From the NCBI GenBank assembly GCA_003640385.1, contig RCAB01000045.1, forward strand, positions 124,001 to 188,000: a DNA stretch of 64,000 bases, given 5' to 3'. The position numbers and the translations under genes were made by a program. Every line of letters starts with the position of its first letter. Position 1 is the stretch's first letter. Under the pieces are notes generated by a model, which worked only from the letters and a program-made list of their open reading frames with translations, was not told the DNA's origin and did no database searches. The stretch comes from Setaria digitata. Its lineage: Eukaryota; Nematoda; Chromadorea; Rhabditida; Setariidae. This document shows, one piece after another, positions 1 through 12,738 of the stretch.

Positions 1-3000
1 CTTCTAACTTCGAATTGACAGCAAAATCAATACTGAAATTTTCCGTGTGCTATTTGTTATCAATCACCCCTTTCGTTAATATCGTGTCACTGATTCTTGT
101 CCTCCTCCTCAACTCTTGTTTTCTAATTATTTATCAACTGAAGCAAACAAGAAGCCTGATGGAACAACACTTGAAATCCGAATATAATAATGAATACATA
201 GTATGATTAATTGGTGAGAAGAAGTGTACACTTCAAGTCTAATATGGCCCAGAAATAGAAGAGGAGATTTTCAAGCCTACTCTCTTTACTTTGCTCAGTT
301 GGACATTCTGCTTCAAGTAGTTTTGTTGCTTCTTCTCAGATTCATAAGGCATATAACTCGTTCAAATTCGTTAATTCACCTGATTTAAAAGTTAACAGTT
401 GAACGAAGAGAAATCGTCATAGGGACGGAAATACGCAAAGGATGAAATGTATTGCCAGAAAGGTGTCTACACCATTTTCAATTATACGAGAAGGGCAGCT
501 TGAAACACAGTTTTGGTATTTTCAATTTCTTTCAAGCTCAATTTATTTGCTTTTTTCATGATTTATTTTTCGTTACTCAAAATGTCATTAAAATACTATC
601 AGTGCAATGCTTATTACAGTGCCAGGTGCTAATTCCTTCACCATCCACATTTCTCTAATCATTCGAGTAATTTAGCATTCCGCAACTGTCTAATCATTTC
701 CACAATCTTCAGTGTCAAAGAAGTCAATTTTTTATTTTGATATCAAATTTAGCAACAAATCGTTATGAAAGAGCAAATCTATTGTCTTCTCCTTTCATTT
801 TGCACTCATATTCAGTTGTTGCTAACAAAATTCCACAGCCAAAGACTTCTCTTCTACATCAATCGCATTCGCTTAAAAGTGCTGTTAGTGCATTTCATTT
901 CCATTCTTAACGAAGCGAACACTGAAGGAACAAGAGATGACTGATATCTAATCAGACGAATTCATTTTTTCCGCAGAACTACTCTTTTTCTCTATCGATG
1001 GTGCTTGAAACAAAATTTTAGTGCTAAAATTTCTGTGATGGCTAAATCTCCGATCTTCTCCATTTTGATTGGAAATCATTAGTGATTTGTACGGAATATA
1101 TAATATCTTTTAGAAACAAAAGAAAAAGCGGAAAGGAACTCACTTTTCCGAATGAAACGGAGGACTGATCACATCTGATCAGAAAAATCGCCTGACAAGG
1201 AACGAGTCCTCAATTCGTTTTCCCCTAATTGACAAGGTGCTTGCTTCTTGTCAACTAGCTGTCAAGCAGTAGATTAGGCGAAAGAATAGATATCGTTTTT
1301 ATGATAAACATAGCGCTTTGAAAGCGATTAGTCTATTAATGGGAAATAGTTATAAAGTCTCAGTGATTTAGGAAATGATTTCTTTTTGATATGTGAGCAG
1401 AGGCTAGCGGCTGATCCACAAACTTTGTTGTCAGGTAAGTTTCTGTTCATAGCTGACTTTCCAATTTATTTGGAGCGCTCGAAATCCGAACTAAATTACT
1501 TCTGCAACCTCTCCAGATGACATGTATGATTGTAGGCATGGGTGTGTTTCTGATAAACTGATCTCAGTATGATGATACGTGCCACAAACCTCTGAATCGC
1601 CGATCTCTCGTACCTAGCAACAATTAAGCTCTTCATCATTCATTATTAAATGCCGAATATTGACAAAAGTTAGCTATCATTAAAATTAGAATTAATTTTG
1701 TTCCACTTCTTTCAGTTGCTTTAATCTCTGTCCAGAAACGAGAACAGATGACATTATTAGCATTTAAATTTAATAAGTTGCAGAGGCAGTGACGATAATA
1801 ATAAATGCCACCCTTTGAAAAAGATGATGTTTTGCTTGCTTTGTGCATCCATTCTCCACTGAATCTGGAAGGACACTGAAACCAGTTGTTATTTGTAGGA
1901 AGGAAGTTAATGACAATGATTTGAGTGACTCATCATTATCTTCCATCACGATAATTACTTTGTTTGGCTATGTTATCCTACAACATTTTCCCGTATATCT
2001 CGGTGGTTAACTTTGGGATACTTTACCCAGAACTGATCCATTCGGTTCCTGACTATTGAGCGACTCTCAATTTTCATTATCTAATCACTAGGAAAAGAAA
2101 TTCTCCTTTCCAAATTAAAATTTTCGAAAAAATTTCGGTTTTGACTACTGCTTATTCGATATTTTTAATTTATTATTCCATTACTAAATATTTCACCCTT
2201 CCTCCAAGTATTTTCAATCATTTAAGCATCAAAAATTCCTCCATATAGCTGCAGAATATTTGTTCAGATGCTGCTGTATATCGAACTTGTTGATTATTTC
2301 TGTGTGAATCGTTCTGTTTTGAAAAAATTTTTGGTAGTTATTTTTCATAACAATTTCACTCTGAAATAGGTACAACAAGTCTCTTTCATTAATTCTACGA
2401 CTGATATTAACATGGCAACATTAACATATCTTTTGTAAAACAAAAAAAAAAAAAACGAAGGAATTTTTGTTTTGATCGGTTTTTATGCGAAAATAAAACG
2501 TTAGGCATTCGCCCTCCTTAGAAAACCACAAAATACATTCACCGAGTGCTAAATTTCATTGCTAGAATTATCACTTCATTTTACTTGAATGTGTCTAATT
2601 CGAAATCCATTAGTAAGAAGGGTGATCTGAGACTTGTATACATTTCAACATTCCAAGCAAGTGAAGTTTGGAAGTGCGACTGCTCCGGTCATTTTCAGCA
2701 TGACTGTTGACTGATGAGAGTAGCCAAGGAAGGACTGATTGTCGTAAAACAAAGATGACCTCTTCGCTCCTTTGTCTCTTTTCTCTCTGAGCTCTCTCAT
2801 GTCTCTCTTTTTTCATTTGATTCAGAGTTATATTTTCTGGATTCCATTATAAATGATTAACTTGATTAATTGCACTAATTCATCACATTCCTTTGCTTCT
2901 CAACCTCTCATTCACTTTTCATACAGAAATTCTCTCTCTCTAAAAAAACAAACATTTTAAATGTTGCATTTTCTTCAGAAGTGTCAGTCACCGTGCATGA

Positions 3001-6000
3001 ACAAGATATGAAAATGACATAAAAGAATATCTTCCCACAACTTTCATTTTAAGCACACTTACCATCACAGTTCTCTTCAGATGAAAGTATGAAATTGAAA
3101 TTTAAAGGAAGTAAATTTCAGTAGCCGTCTGTATCTTTCAATAATTGCGCACTTCGAGTCACAGTGCAATTAACAGTCTTCCAGCACCAAAAATTGTTTG
3201 AGATGTGTTGCAAATGCAACTGGCTTCTAAGAAGAACGAAGTAAAGATACTTCTGAAATGTTTGTGCAAATCGTGTTGCTAATTTTGCAACACAGAAGGG
3301 CCACAGTTTCGAGAAGGTCTACCTATTTATCACCTTTAGCAAACATTATTGCGTTGTTGTTTGTTGTCTTTTACATCTTGTTCATTCTTTTCAATTTTTT
3401 AACAATTTACAAAGCCAGTTCTAACAAGTTAGTTCATGTCAGTGCACTATAAATGCTTCGAAGCAGCTAGTTATGGCAACTTGCTTCTGACGTTATGTCT
3501 CACACCTTCTTCTATGGAGCTTCGAGCTCTTGGAACTAGCTCCTGTTTCATTGTTCGAATGTGATTTTAGTTTGTTCTGGAACAGTAATATCAGAATTCT
3601 TCTGTAGCAAGAAGAATTGATTGCTAGGAAGTTTCCATTCCTTCGAACTCTCGTGTCAGAATCACAGAGTTGAGTAAGCATAAGTAAAATCACTGTCAGG
3701 AGTGAAGTTGGTTCATTCAGAAAAAAGGTCAAAATCATGCAGCTGCGATATAATTTCTACCAGCTGAGAGGAATTTTCTTTGATAACGTTTATTATCTGT
3801 TAGTGTTATTGTTTTTAAGAACTCTGATGATACATATTGTTATCTGATGGTTCAAATACTGTTTGGTTCAAATTTCTCGAAAACTGCTTGTATGTCCAAA
3901 TTCTTTTTCCCTGTAGAGTTTCAGGTTGTAAAATGCTTCATACACCTATTCGTTAACTGTTTTCTAGTTATCAGTTAATGACTTCAGCAATTTTTATGCA
4001 GCTATGAATCTGTAATTCAGATAAAAAAAAATAATTTTATTATTTTACACTCAATTCGTTTTATTTTTTTCTTTCTGTTTATGAAATGCATATTATTTGC
4101 TTCTCCTGCTTCATTCTGCTGTCTTTTTTACATATTGTCTCTGAATCCCATAGGAAGGAATTTTCCACAGATACACTTTTCTAAGACGATTTTTGGACTT
4201 CACCTTCTCACGTGATCAGTTCAGTACGGTAACCTTTGTACCAAGAGAGTTTAATTCGGGAAAACAAAGCTGCATTGTCATGGAATCACTGCTTCTTGAT
4301 CTCTGTTAATGGAACCAGTATTCAGTGAGACACGCATTCATTCCAGTTTCGAATCAGAGGTTTTTTTTTAAGTCATTTATTTTTCCAGGTTACTACTTCG
4401 GCATTCCCAAAACTTTTTTTGTTTTTTTACATTTTGCAATTTGCCATTGACATGCAAATTTTCACTTGTCATGTGTCAAATACGTACTTGCTGTACATAA
4501 TTAAAAAATTCACCCGCCAGAAACCTTTATATCAAGTTTCTGTTATTTTAGCTAATCAGCTGGATAATTTCAGAAGAGGTTATGCAAATGACCCTCATCA
4601 GGTATGGAAGAGCTATGTTTTTTTCCTGATATTGCAATTTGGAAGATTTTCTGACAAAATTGAAATAATTTAATTGATTTTTAAATAAATTTAACTTGGA
4701 TATTTAAGCAGCAGTTAGTTTTAAACTTTCGCAAAATTGAGAAAAATCAGTTGATATCAAAAATACTTTCACAAGATAAAATATTAAAAAGATCCATTCC
4801 TTTTATCATTATTTAAATAAGGACGCAAAAATACATTTTGAGAGAAAAGATGAAATATTTTGAGTTCCTTAAATCTGAAATGATTCCAAGCTTATTCGAA
4901 GTATTTTTGAGAATAACTGTTTAATATTCAAGTCAGTAAACCAAGAAGACATGGAGTAGAGCTACTGTTTTACTGCTGGACGATAAAAGTGTCATTTATT
5001 TTATAAAGAATTACTGATAACAGGTGTCGCTAGTAGCAGGTGTCTCATTTTTCCGTATTGAATCCACGAAGCAAATTGTTCAACCAAACTGAAAAGGAAA
5101 GGTAACGTCTTCTCTTAAGACTTGAATCTAACACTTGGCACAAATGATTGCTTCATTAACAACTAATTTAATTATTATCATTAAAAACATTTCCATTTTA
5201 GTACTAATGACGAAGATAATTAAACAATCCGTCCTTACAACGATTTACAGCAAAAACAATTTAATTGATTTGAAAAGCACTTAATTGTTAATACTCATAG
5301 TGTTGATGGTAATAGTAGCCTTTGACCTGGTGGTAGCCTGAGCTATATGAAATTTAACAGCTGACATACTCGGATAGATGGGGAGATGAGACTGTACTAC
5401 ATTCCTTTATGAGATGATTTCTCAGCCATTTAACTAACTTCTGCTACTCATTTCCTGCTTGCACTTATTTAATATTCCAATGGTTTTAAAATTTCTTGGA
5501 GGGAAAGTTTGACAGTTTCGTTTTTTTCATATTGAAAATTTTGAATTGTTCCGAAATAGAACACAGTTGTCGCATGGTGTGTCGTACACTTCTTGCGTAT
5601 TTACTTGCACATTACTCTGCTGAAACACAGGTTTGTTTTCTGAATCATTTGTTCACTGCTAATTGGAAATAAAACTTTAGAAAAGTCCAGCAGAATGAAA
5701 GAAAACTAAATGTTATTCACTGAAATATTGTTATTCCAATGAATAAACGGCCACTGATCAGGCATTTTTTTTACGAGAATTCTTTTCGTAATTAAGTGAA
5801 CCAGTTGCTAGAAATAAACAGTAATTGTAAAAGCATATGGAGATCAAATTAATGAAATACAGAATAAAACTTCTTTTAGAATTTCATTTTTTCCTTATTT
5901 TTTTCTTATTTAATTTCTTATTCTTTTTAGACTTTTATAACTTTCCAGAAATGTAAAATACCTTTGAAAAAACAATTAGGCGTTAAAAGAAAGAACTTAA

Positions 6001-9000
6001 CTTGATACTCATAACATTCCTGCCTTGCGTAAATCGTCTCGTAACAATTAATATGTTTGCAATCATTCTGCAAAATTAAATATGATCTCACGTAAAGCTA
6101 AACCTTAACGACGTTGAGATCACATTTAACAAGTAGTTTAATTACTGTCACAACAGCCAGTAATTAAACTGGATGAATTGTGAATAGATTCTAGGCTGAG
6201 TTATGTGAAAGCAATATAAGCTCATTTATACATCTTTTATTATTAAGTCAACCGAAAAGTCACTGGTTCTGAGCTATCACATCCCATCGGCATAAAGTCT
6301 CGAACACTCTTCCGATTGGTCTCGACTGATTCAGGATAGAAGTCTGTTGTGAGAAAGGAGCTTCTGCATATGTACTTGGAATAGTCACCTTTTACGAAGA
6401 CTAAGAGCAAAAGTAAGACCGGAAGAAGGTATAGCAGTGTCTGAGATTATAACAGGAGGAATATGCGGGAAGTTTGCTTCGTTTCGGAATCGCCGTGCAG
6501 AAGTAAATAGTATTTTTCAATCAGCTTATAAACGTTGTGTGAACATGTGTCCTTGAAAATACCATCCTCGATTCCCACCTCCATTACTCGACGACCATCA
6601 TTTCCCCCTAATTTTCTACTTATCAGTCTGTACCTTTGCTTAATGACTTCTCCTCATGATGACCCATCTGAATCACGTTGTTCCCTGATACCTGTGGAAT
6701 TTCTTGCTGATCAACTGGAGACTTGTGCTTCTTCATTTTGCTATAAAAAAAATTTTTCTTCTTTAATGGTAGACAATTGTTTAGCTAACAATGATTCAAC
6801 GCGAATCAGCCGTGGAAACTGCGGAGAAAAAAATTTTAATTCTGTCACTTGAATGAAGCGACCTTCAGGTCCTCCTCGTTTTCACTCGTATCATTAAAGA
6901 CGAAATTCTTCCTCTATCTTTTTTACCCTTTTCTTTCTGTCCATCTTTACAGTGAGGGGGAAAATAAACAAAAGCGATGCTGCCATAAATTCATTCTTTA
7001 TTAATATGACGAGGGTTTCTTAATGCAGTTATAAAAGCCACCTTTATAAGGTATTGCTCAAATCAATGAAAATTATTTGACTGCCTGACATATGACTACT
7101 AACATAGATTTAATTATTTATTGCTAAACTTGATAGATGGTCTCGTCTTCTGTGGAGTTATCCCCAAGTTCGAGAGCTTGACCAAGAAATAGGTTGTTAT
7201 CGTAATTTTATTGCAGAGAGTTAATTTGAGATGACTATTTTTAATTAAGAGAAATAATAACGTTAAGAGGTAGCGAACCACTGCATTCCTTATAAGTGAC
7301 GAGATTTACGAGAATTCAGCAGGCTATTGCAAAAATTTGCAATTTATTTGTATATTTGATTTCGACAGGATTCTAGTTAGCAGTGGCCAATTCAAACTTG
7401 TTTGAGGTACATATTTTATTCCTATTATAAGTCAATTTCAAGTTCTTCTATCCGAGAAAATCAATCCAATGGCATTTTTTTTGAGATTCGTTTAACGTAC
7501 CGCTCGATGACACTGCACTTACATCAGTTAATATCCGCTTTATAGAAAGGATCATGCAGTGAATTTTTAACCGGTTTTAACCAAATGTCCTCGCTACTGG
7601 TATTGTCACCATCAGAAAAGGCAAACACTTTGGCCCGTTTGTTTCGCTAAGCTTCATGTACTTTATTCTTTTCTCGGTCTGAGTGCGATAAGTTTAGAAT
7701 TTCCATCTGTTCTTGAAAATTCCCTGTTCGGCAGAGATCTCTCGTATTCTCTCGCTACGCTTCCAATCAGTGGATCATCATTCCAATGATTCAAAACGGC
7801 GATAAAATCTTCCTTTTATCAAGAAAAGGTGTAGTATGAGAAAAGGATTTCACGAAATCGTGTTTTGTGCTCCTATCACATTTAAACCACTTTTCATAGT
7901 TTCTTCAATGTTGGTCAGAAAAACCAGCAGTATGTGCTCTTTCTACTTATTTGGTTCTCGAAATTACACCTACTCCTTTAGCCATTTTATCATGAACAAT
8001 CTCGATTGATTCACGCAGAATTAGATGTCACTACTTCAAATCACTTTTGTTCAAGTTCAGACTACTTCATTGCAAAACATTCGTTGATCATTAGGGAGAA
8101 TTAAGCTGGTAAAAATGAAAGTGCGGCATTTTTATTTGTATCATAGCAATACTCGTCAAATTCTGTAATGTACCTCAATCCTTCCCACTGTTTATATTCT
8201 CACTTTTTTCCACATCTCTATCATCACCTTTCAAATCATAGGAAAAGTTTTTTATTTGTTCTTCTTTTCATTTTCGTTTAAAATTCAATGAAATAGTTCA
8301 GTCGGTTTATCAGGAACAGTACCTGAAAGATATCAATCTTGTGCGGTACATACTTTTATCTATTTTAATCCAGTTATGAATTTAATTTTCCCTTAAAGTT
8401 TCAGTTCATTTCTTTTTCACTTATTTCTCATCGTCATTTCTAGTTTCTATTTCGCCTGAAAGGCTGCATTATTTTCACTTGAATTATTTAAACTATTCCA
8501 TTTCATGTTTTTCTCTCAACATTGCAGTATTTTTTTTTTTGCTATAAAAACACCGTTTAAAAATAATTAGGAAAAAGTAGCATGTTAAAATCAGCGTGAT
8601 AAACCAAAGAACTCAGTCAAAGACGATGAAAGGAAAATTAAAAATGAAATAAAGTGACAGAGATTTTCGAGTGAATTAAATTATTGCCGAAATTACCATT
8701 AATTATTAAATTTATCTTACCAAGCTGTTAAATCGCAGTTGCCGCACTTTTAGCAGTGATAAAAATTTTATTTTTTAAAAAAAAAAGCGCTTTCTTCTCG
8801 TGCTTATAAATTTATTTGAATATGAATATTCGATATTATTATTCGTCAAGAAAACGAGAGATTCAGAATTTTCCATTTTACAAGAATGAAAGTTGTTTAT
8901 CAACTTAATTTGTTATAGCCGACTTGCGACCTGCAAATTTGTGATAGATAATGACTATCCACTCATTCCAGCTTCCATCTTTGGCTAAACTCCTACTAGA

Positions 9001-12000
9001 TTCTGTTTTTCTTTATGGCCCTCATCTACTTGAGAAATATTTTCATTGATTCCACAATTTTTTATAAATTTTTTCTTGTAGTTAAATACTAAGTTTTACT
9101 GCTCGAGTATCTGTGTATTTATTTATTTTGTAGTTAAGATTGTGAAAGAGTCAAAACTGTCGAAGTATAGAAAGCTAATTGTCTCAAACATTTTATTTAA
9201 CTCCGTCATTGAAATAAAAATTGTATTGTCTTCGGGCAATAATTTTTCTTTTTTGATTTCTAAGCTGTTTACTCTTATGATCTTTTGTATGAGTACTATC
9301 AACATATTTGTCCTCACATCCTCATACATTATTTAAATACCTCAGCTGTTTGCCAGCATGTAATTTTTTTGTAACTTTAATTTTTTCACATACTAATTCC
9401 ATTTTTAGCCGAAATAACAATATTCTATCTAAATTTCAGAGAAGAATATCATATTTAAATAAAGCTTATTATATTTAAATTTCAGAGAAGAATATCATAT
9501 TTAAATAAAGCTTATCCAATGAAACTTCGCAGTTCTGCAGTAATAAGTTTTCAACCTCTTTATAGCACCAAACTGTGTATTAATCCTTTCCTTTGCTCTA
9601 AGTTCAAAATGGATTTCAAACTTCAACACTTCAGACAAAGAAAATAAAGCAGTCGTCAACTCTATTTTTTTTCTTTTTTTAAATTTCAGTGATGAAACAG
9701 AATTGGTTGATATGATCACATTAAATTAATCGTTCGTTATCAATTAAACTTAATCAGTTGATTTTCACCAGTCATCATTCATCATTATCACAACAAAATG
9801 AAGAGGTGCTTTTTCTCTAGAGTTTAACAAACTTATGTCATATTAAAGTCAGCAATGCCAGTTTGAGTAATTAAACTGAAATATAAGCTAGGTCTACCTA
9901 AACATGTCTAACAATTTGCTTTGTTTTCCGACGGTACCATAAATTAATTTTACCTTAATTTCGGTAGCATGAACCATACATTATGGATCACTTTCTAGAA
10001 TATTTGTTCTTTGTTTTTCTCTTTCATTATCAATGCATCTCCAGCGCAAAACGATAATAGTTAACATAGCTTCAATCCTGGCAATGCAAATGTTGATACT
10101 TTATTAAACTTAATATTTTATTTTTTCAACTCAAAAGAAAGGTAATTCGAAATAAATATAGCACCATTTCTTTGCAAAAAAAATTTGTCTAGAATCGTAT
10201 AAAATTTAGCAAGAAGTTGACGATTTTGTACAAAAGTTACAAGATCAATGACAATAGTTGTATTGAAACTTCAATTAATTGACTTATTTGCTTAGTTAAT
10301 TTATTTAGTTGCTTATGAAATTATTTATTTTTTAGTTATTTTCCATCTTTTCTAACTGCTTATAACATATATATATAAAAAAGGCTTTCTTTAAAAAGCA
10401 AATACAAAATAGAAATTCTTTTTTAGGTTCTTTCACACTACTCGTACATCGGAACAACCAGTTGATCCTCGAAAAGAGTAATGATGTTGATGAACGATCA
10501 CGCACTCCTACTAACTCTTTCAACTTATCTTGCTTTTTCATTTTCACAATTTTCATGTTGAATTTTAAGTTTATGTTCATAATCTTGATGCGGCATTTCA
10601 TATTTCCTATAAGAATTGTTTGCTCCACTCTATTTAAGTTGCAGTACCATTATTGAAGATTTTTATTACCTCAATTTTTAAAAGCAGAATCATCAATTCT
10701 CTTTTTTTTGTAGCTAACATTTCGAAGTAAGGTACCTCATTTCACAGGAGTTTGTGTTCAGTTTACGAAATTATTTTGTGGATTTTTATTAGGTATCCGA
10801 AATTTTGCAATTAATATTACTTCAAAAAATTTAAGCAGCCCGTTATTTTTTTAACTCAAAAACTCGAAAAGAAAATTTTCAGCTTTCCTGAAAATATTAT
10901 TTAGAATTTGATAATTTGAAAACCGCGGTTTATATAAAATCAGAAGCATGCCATATCAAGGAAGTTCCCTAATTTTTTATTTTAAATATTTCTTCATTAT
11001 AATTGGAAGCGGTTAAAAGCAAAGAAAAAAGTTTAAAATACAATAAATATAAAGGAGTCTTATAGCATACAAATGTCTATAGCATACAACAGCCCCTATT
11101 TTAATTAAGTAAATCAGTTCAATAATTTTTCTGGTTAATTAGTGAATAAGTGATGGATGAGGATTTGTTTCAGTCGGATTTCAGTTGGCAATTTCAAAAT
11201 GAATGTAATATAGTGTTCAGCAGCTGGGTGGAAACATTTTTTCAATGTTGTATTGGTATCATAAGAGGAAGGTCGTTTTATTTCCTATCTCACCTCACAA
11301 CCCTATGCCAAACTGGTTTTTGCACTGTATTTTAGTAATGAAATCCAAAATTTTCAAATTCCTTTCAAAAATTAACCCATTCCAAACGTTACTGTCCTCT
11401 CTCAAATGTACTCCCCGACGGTGCTCTTTCACAGGCGTTAAAACAGTTATAAAATCATTACAGTGAAAGGACGAATTGTCCTGCTTCCAATTAATCGTCT
11501 ACTCCTGTAAAACGGATTTTTGTCCTAGCAAAGTGGTAAGGTGTATGTGCATATCGAGAGCTACTTCGATAACACTGGTATTTGTTACTGACTTTGTGGA
11601 TTGCGAAATGTCAGTATTATTGGCATCAGCTTTTAGACGCAATATAAACACAAATTTTCACTTAAGTAGTGATAAGCATAGTATCGTCTCACTATCGGTG
11701 GATTTTTGAATAATATATGCTAGCTAATAAAATATTCTTAAAAAGTAAGGTAATCAAATCTTTGCTTTGGAAGTGTCCCACGTTTGTTCTCAACTGGTTG
11801 ATTATTTGCATTAGTCACGAAACATTTATTTTACTGGTGATAAATTACCATCCAAAACTAAATTGAAACTTTGAAAAAATTAATAAATTTCCTTTGTTTA
11901 CATATGAAAACTTGTTTGAGCATGAAATTAATTAGAAGCTATGTTCCACTCCTCTACTCTCAAAGACATAAAATAAGCTTTTTCTTCATCGCATCCAGCA

Positions 12001-12649
12001 ACAAGCAGTGAACGATGCATTTTTCTTGTTGAATATTCGAAATGGCTCATTCTCCAACTAGTACTACAAAGATATCATATTCTTATTAGAAATAGGGAAA
12101 TTAATAGACAATAGCTAAATCCTAACATGTCTCTCCTTAAATTTCTCAAAAAATTTCGTCCCACATATGCCCATCCATACTTTCCATTTTAATCGTTACA
12201 AAATTCAACTCGTAAAATTAAAATTTAATTTTGATAAGGTTCACAGACTTAATCTAGAATACCTCTATCACTTTTTCTCGTTGCTTAACAACTGGCATAT
12301 AGAAATAAAAATTCATTATTCGGCCATTTTAAAAGAATTTGAGAAGTTTCCAATTCCGTTAATATAAATTTAGTTGTGAAAGGCTAAAAGTAAAAAACTA
12401 TTTCAATGGTAAAATAAAAATTCATAGCAACAGAAAGGATAATGTATTCTTTTTCTTTTTTTTCCTAAACTTCCTCTTTGATTTTCATATGACTTTTCTG
12501 TCTTTGATTAGAAGTGGCAACTGAAAGTCAGTTGTTACGTCGTATTTTGGTCATCTATTTCTTAGCGGGCATTTTCAGTGCGTGTTCACCTGCAAAACTT
12601 TAATTAGGTTGTTCGCCATCTAAGAATACATCATAACTTCACATTTCAG
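1..12649. other. Gene-poor AT-rich region, no supported gene
   Basis: I see no set of exons here that joins in phase and no recognisable protein family. The longest open stretch is 6532-6852 on the plus strand (about 107 codons, Ser/Cys-rich). It has no ATG near its start and its length is not beyond chance at this base composition. Small ORFs on both strands look like shadows of AT-rich DNA. A 40-bp tandem duplication sits at 9430-9515. No tRNA-like A/B box pair was noticed. The stretch is best read as intergenic or distant regulatory sequence, or as the intron of a gene that extends off the left edge. Confidence 0.5.
9430..9515. repeat. Direct duplication, 2 x 40 bp
   Basis: A 40-bp unit beginning TAAATTTCAGAGAAGAATAT occurs at 9430-9469 and again, apparently identical, at 9476-9515, a period of 46 bp. 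It is a simple local duplication in AT-rich DNA. The unit contains a splice-acceptor-like TTTCAG, but no open frame follows that would make it an exon. Confidence 0.85.
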
Positions 12650-12738
12650 GATTCTGAAATCGAAAATTCGCAAACAGAAAGCACTGAGTGCATCATCGAA
12701 CGGTAAGAAGTTCGGAAGGGAGGCTGAATTGAAAGAGA
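12640..12738 (+). promoter_or_regulatory. Probable trans-splice acceptor and 5' leader of the SEA gene
   Basis: An ACATTTCAG acceptor ends at 12649, 89 nt before the proposed ATG at 12739. No coding exon upstream joins to it in phase, so spliced-leader addition or a 5' UTR intron is the likely use. A GTAAG at 12703 lies inside this leader, so an alternative 5' exon (12650-12702) is possible. Confidence 0.4.

Noticed and set aside
6532..6852. Longest open frame of the left 12 kb (about 107 codons, plus strand)
   Set aside because: It starts at TTG after a stop, has no splice acceptor, resembles no family, and one or two such runs are expected by chance in 64 kb at this AT content.
11150..11709. 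Three overlapping/adjacent ORFs that at first suggested a transposase remnant
   Set aside because: No DDE/DDD motif or terminal inverted repeats could be found, and neither strand gives a continuous recognisable protein.
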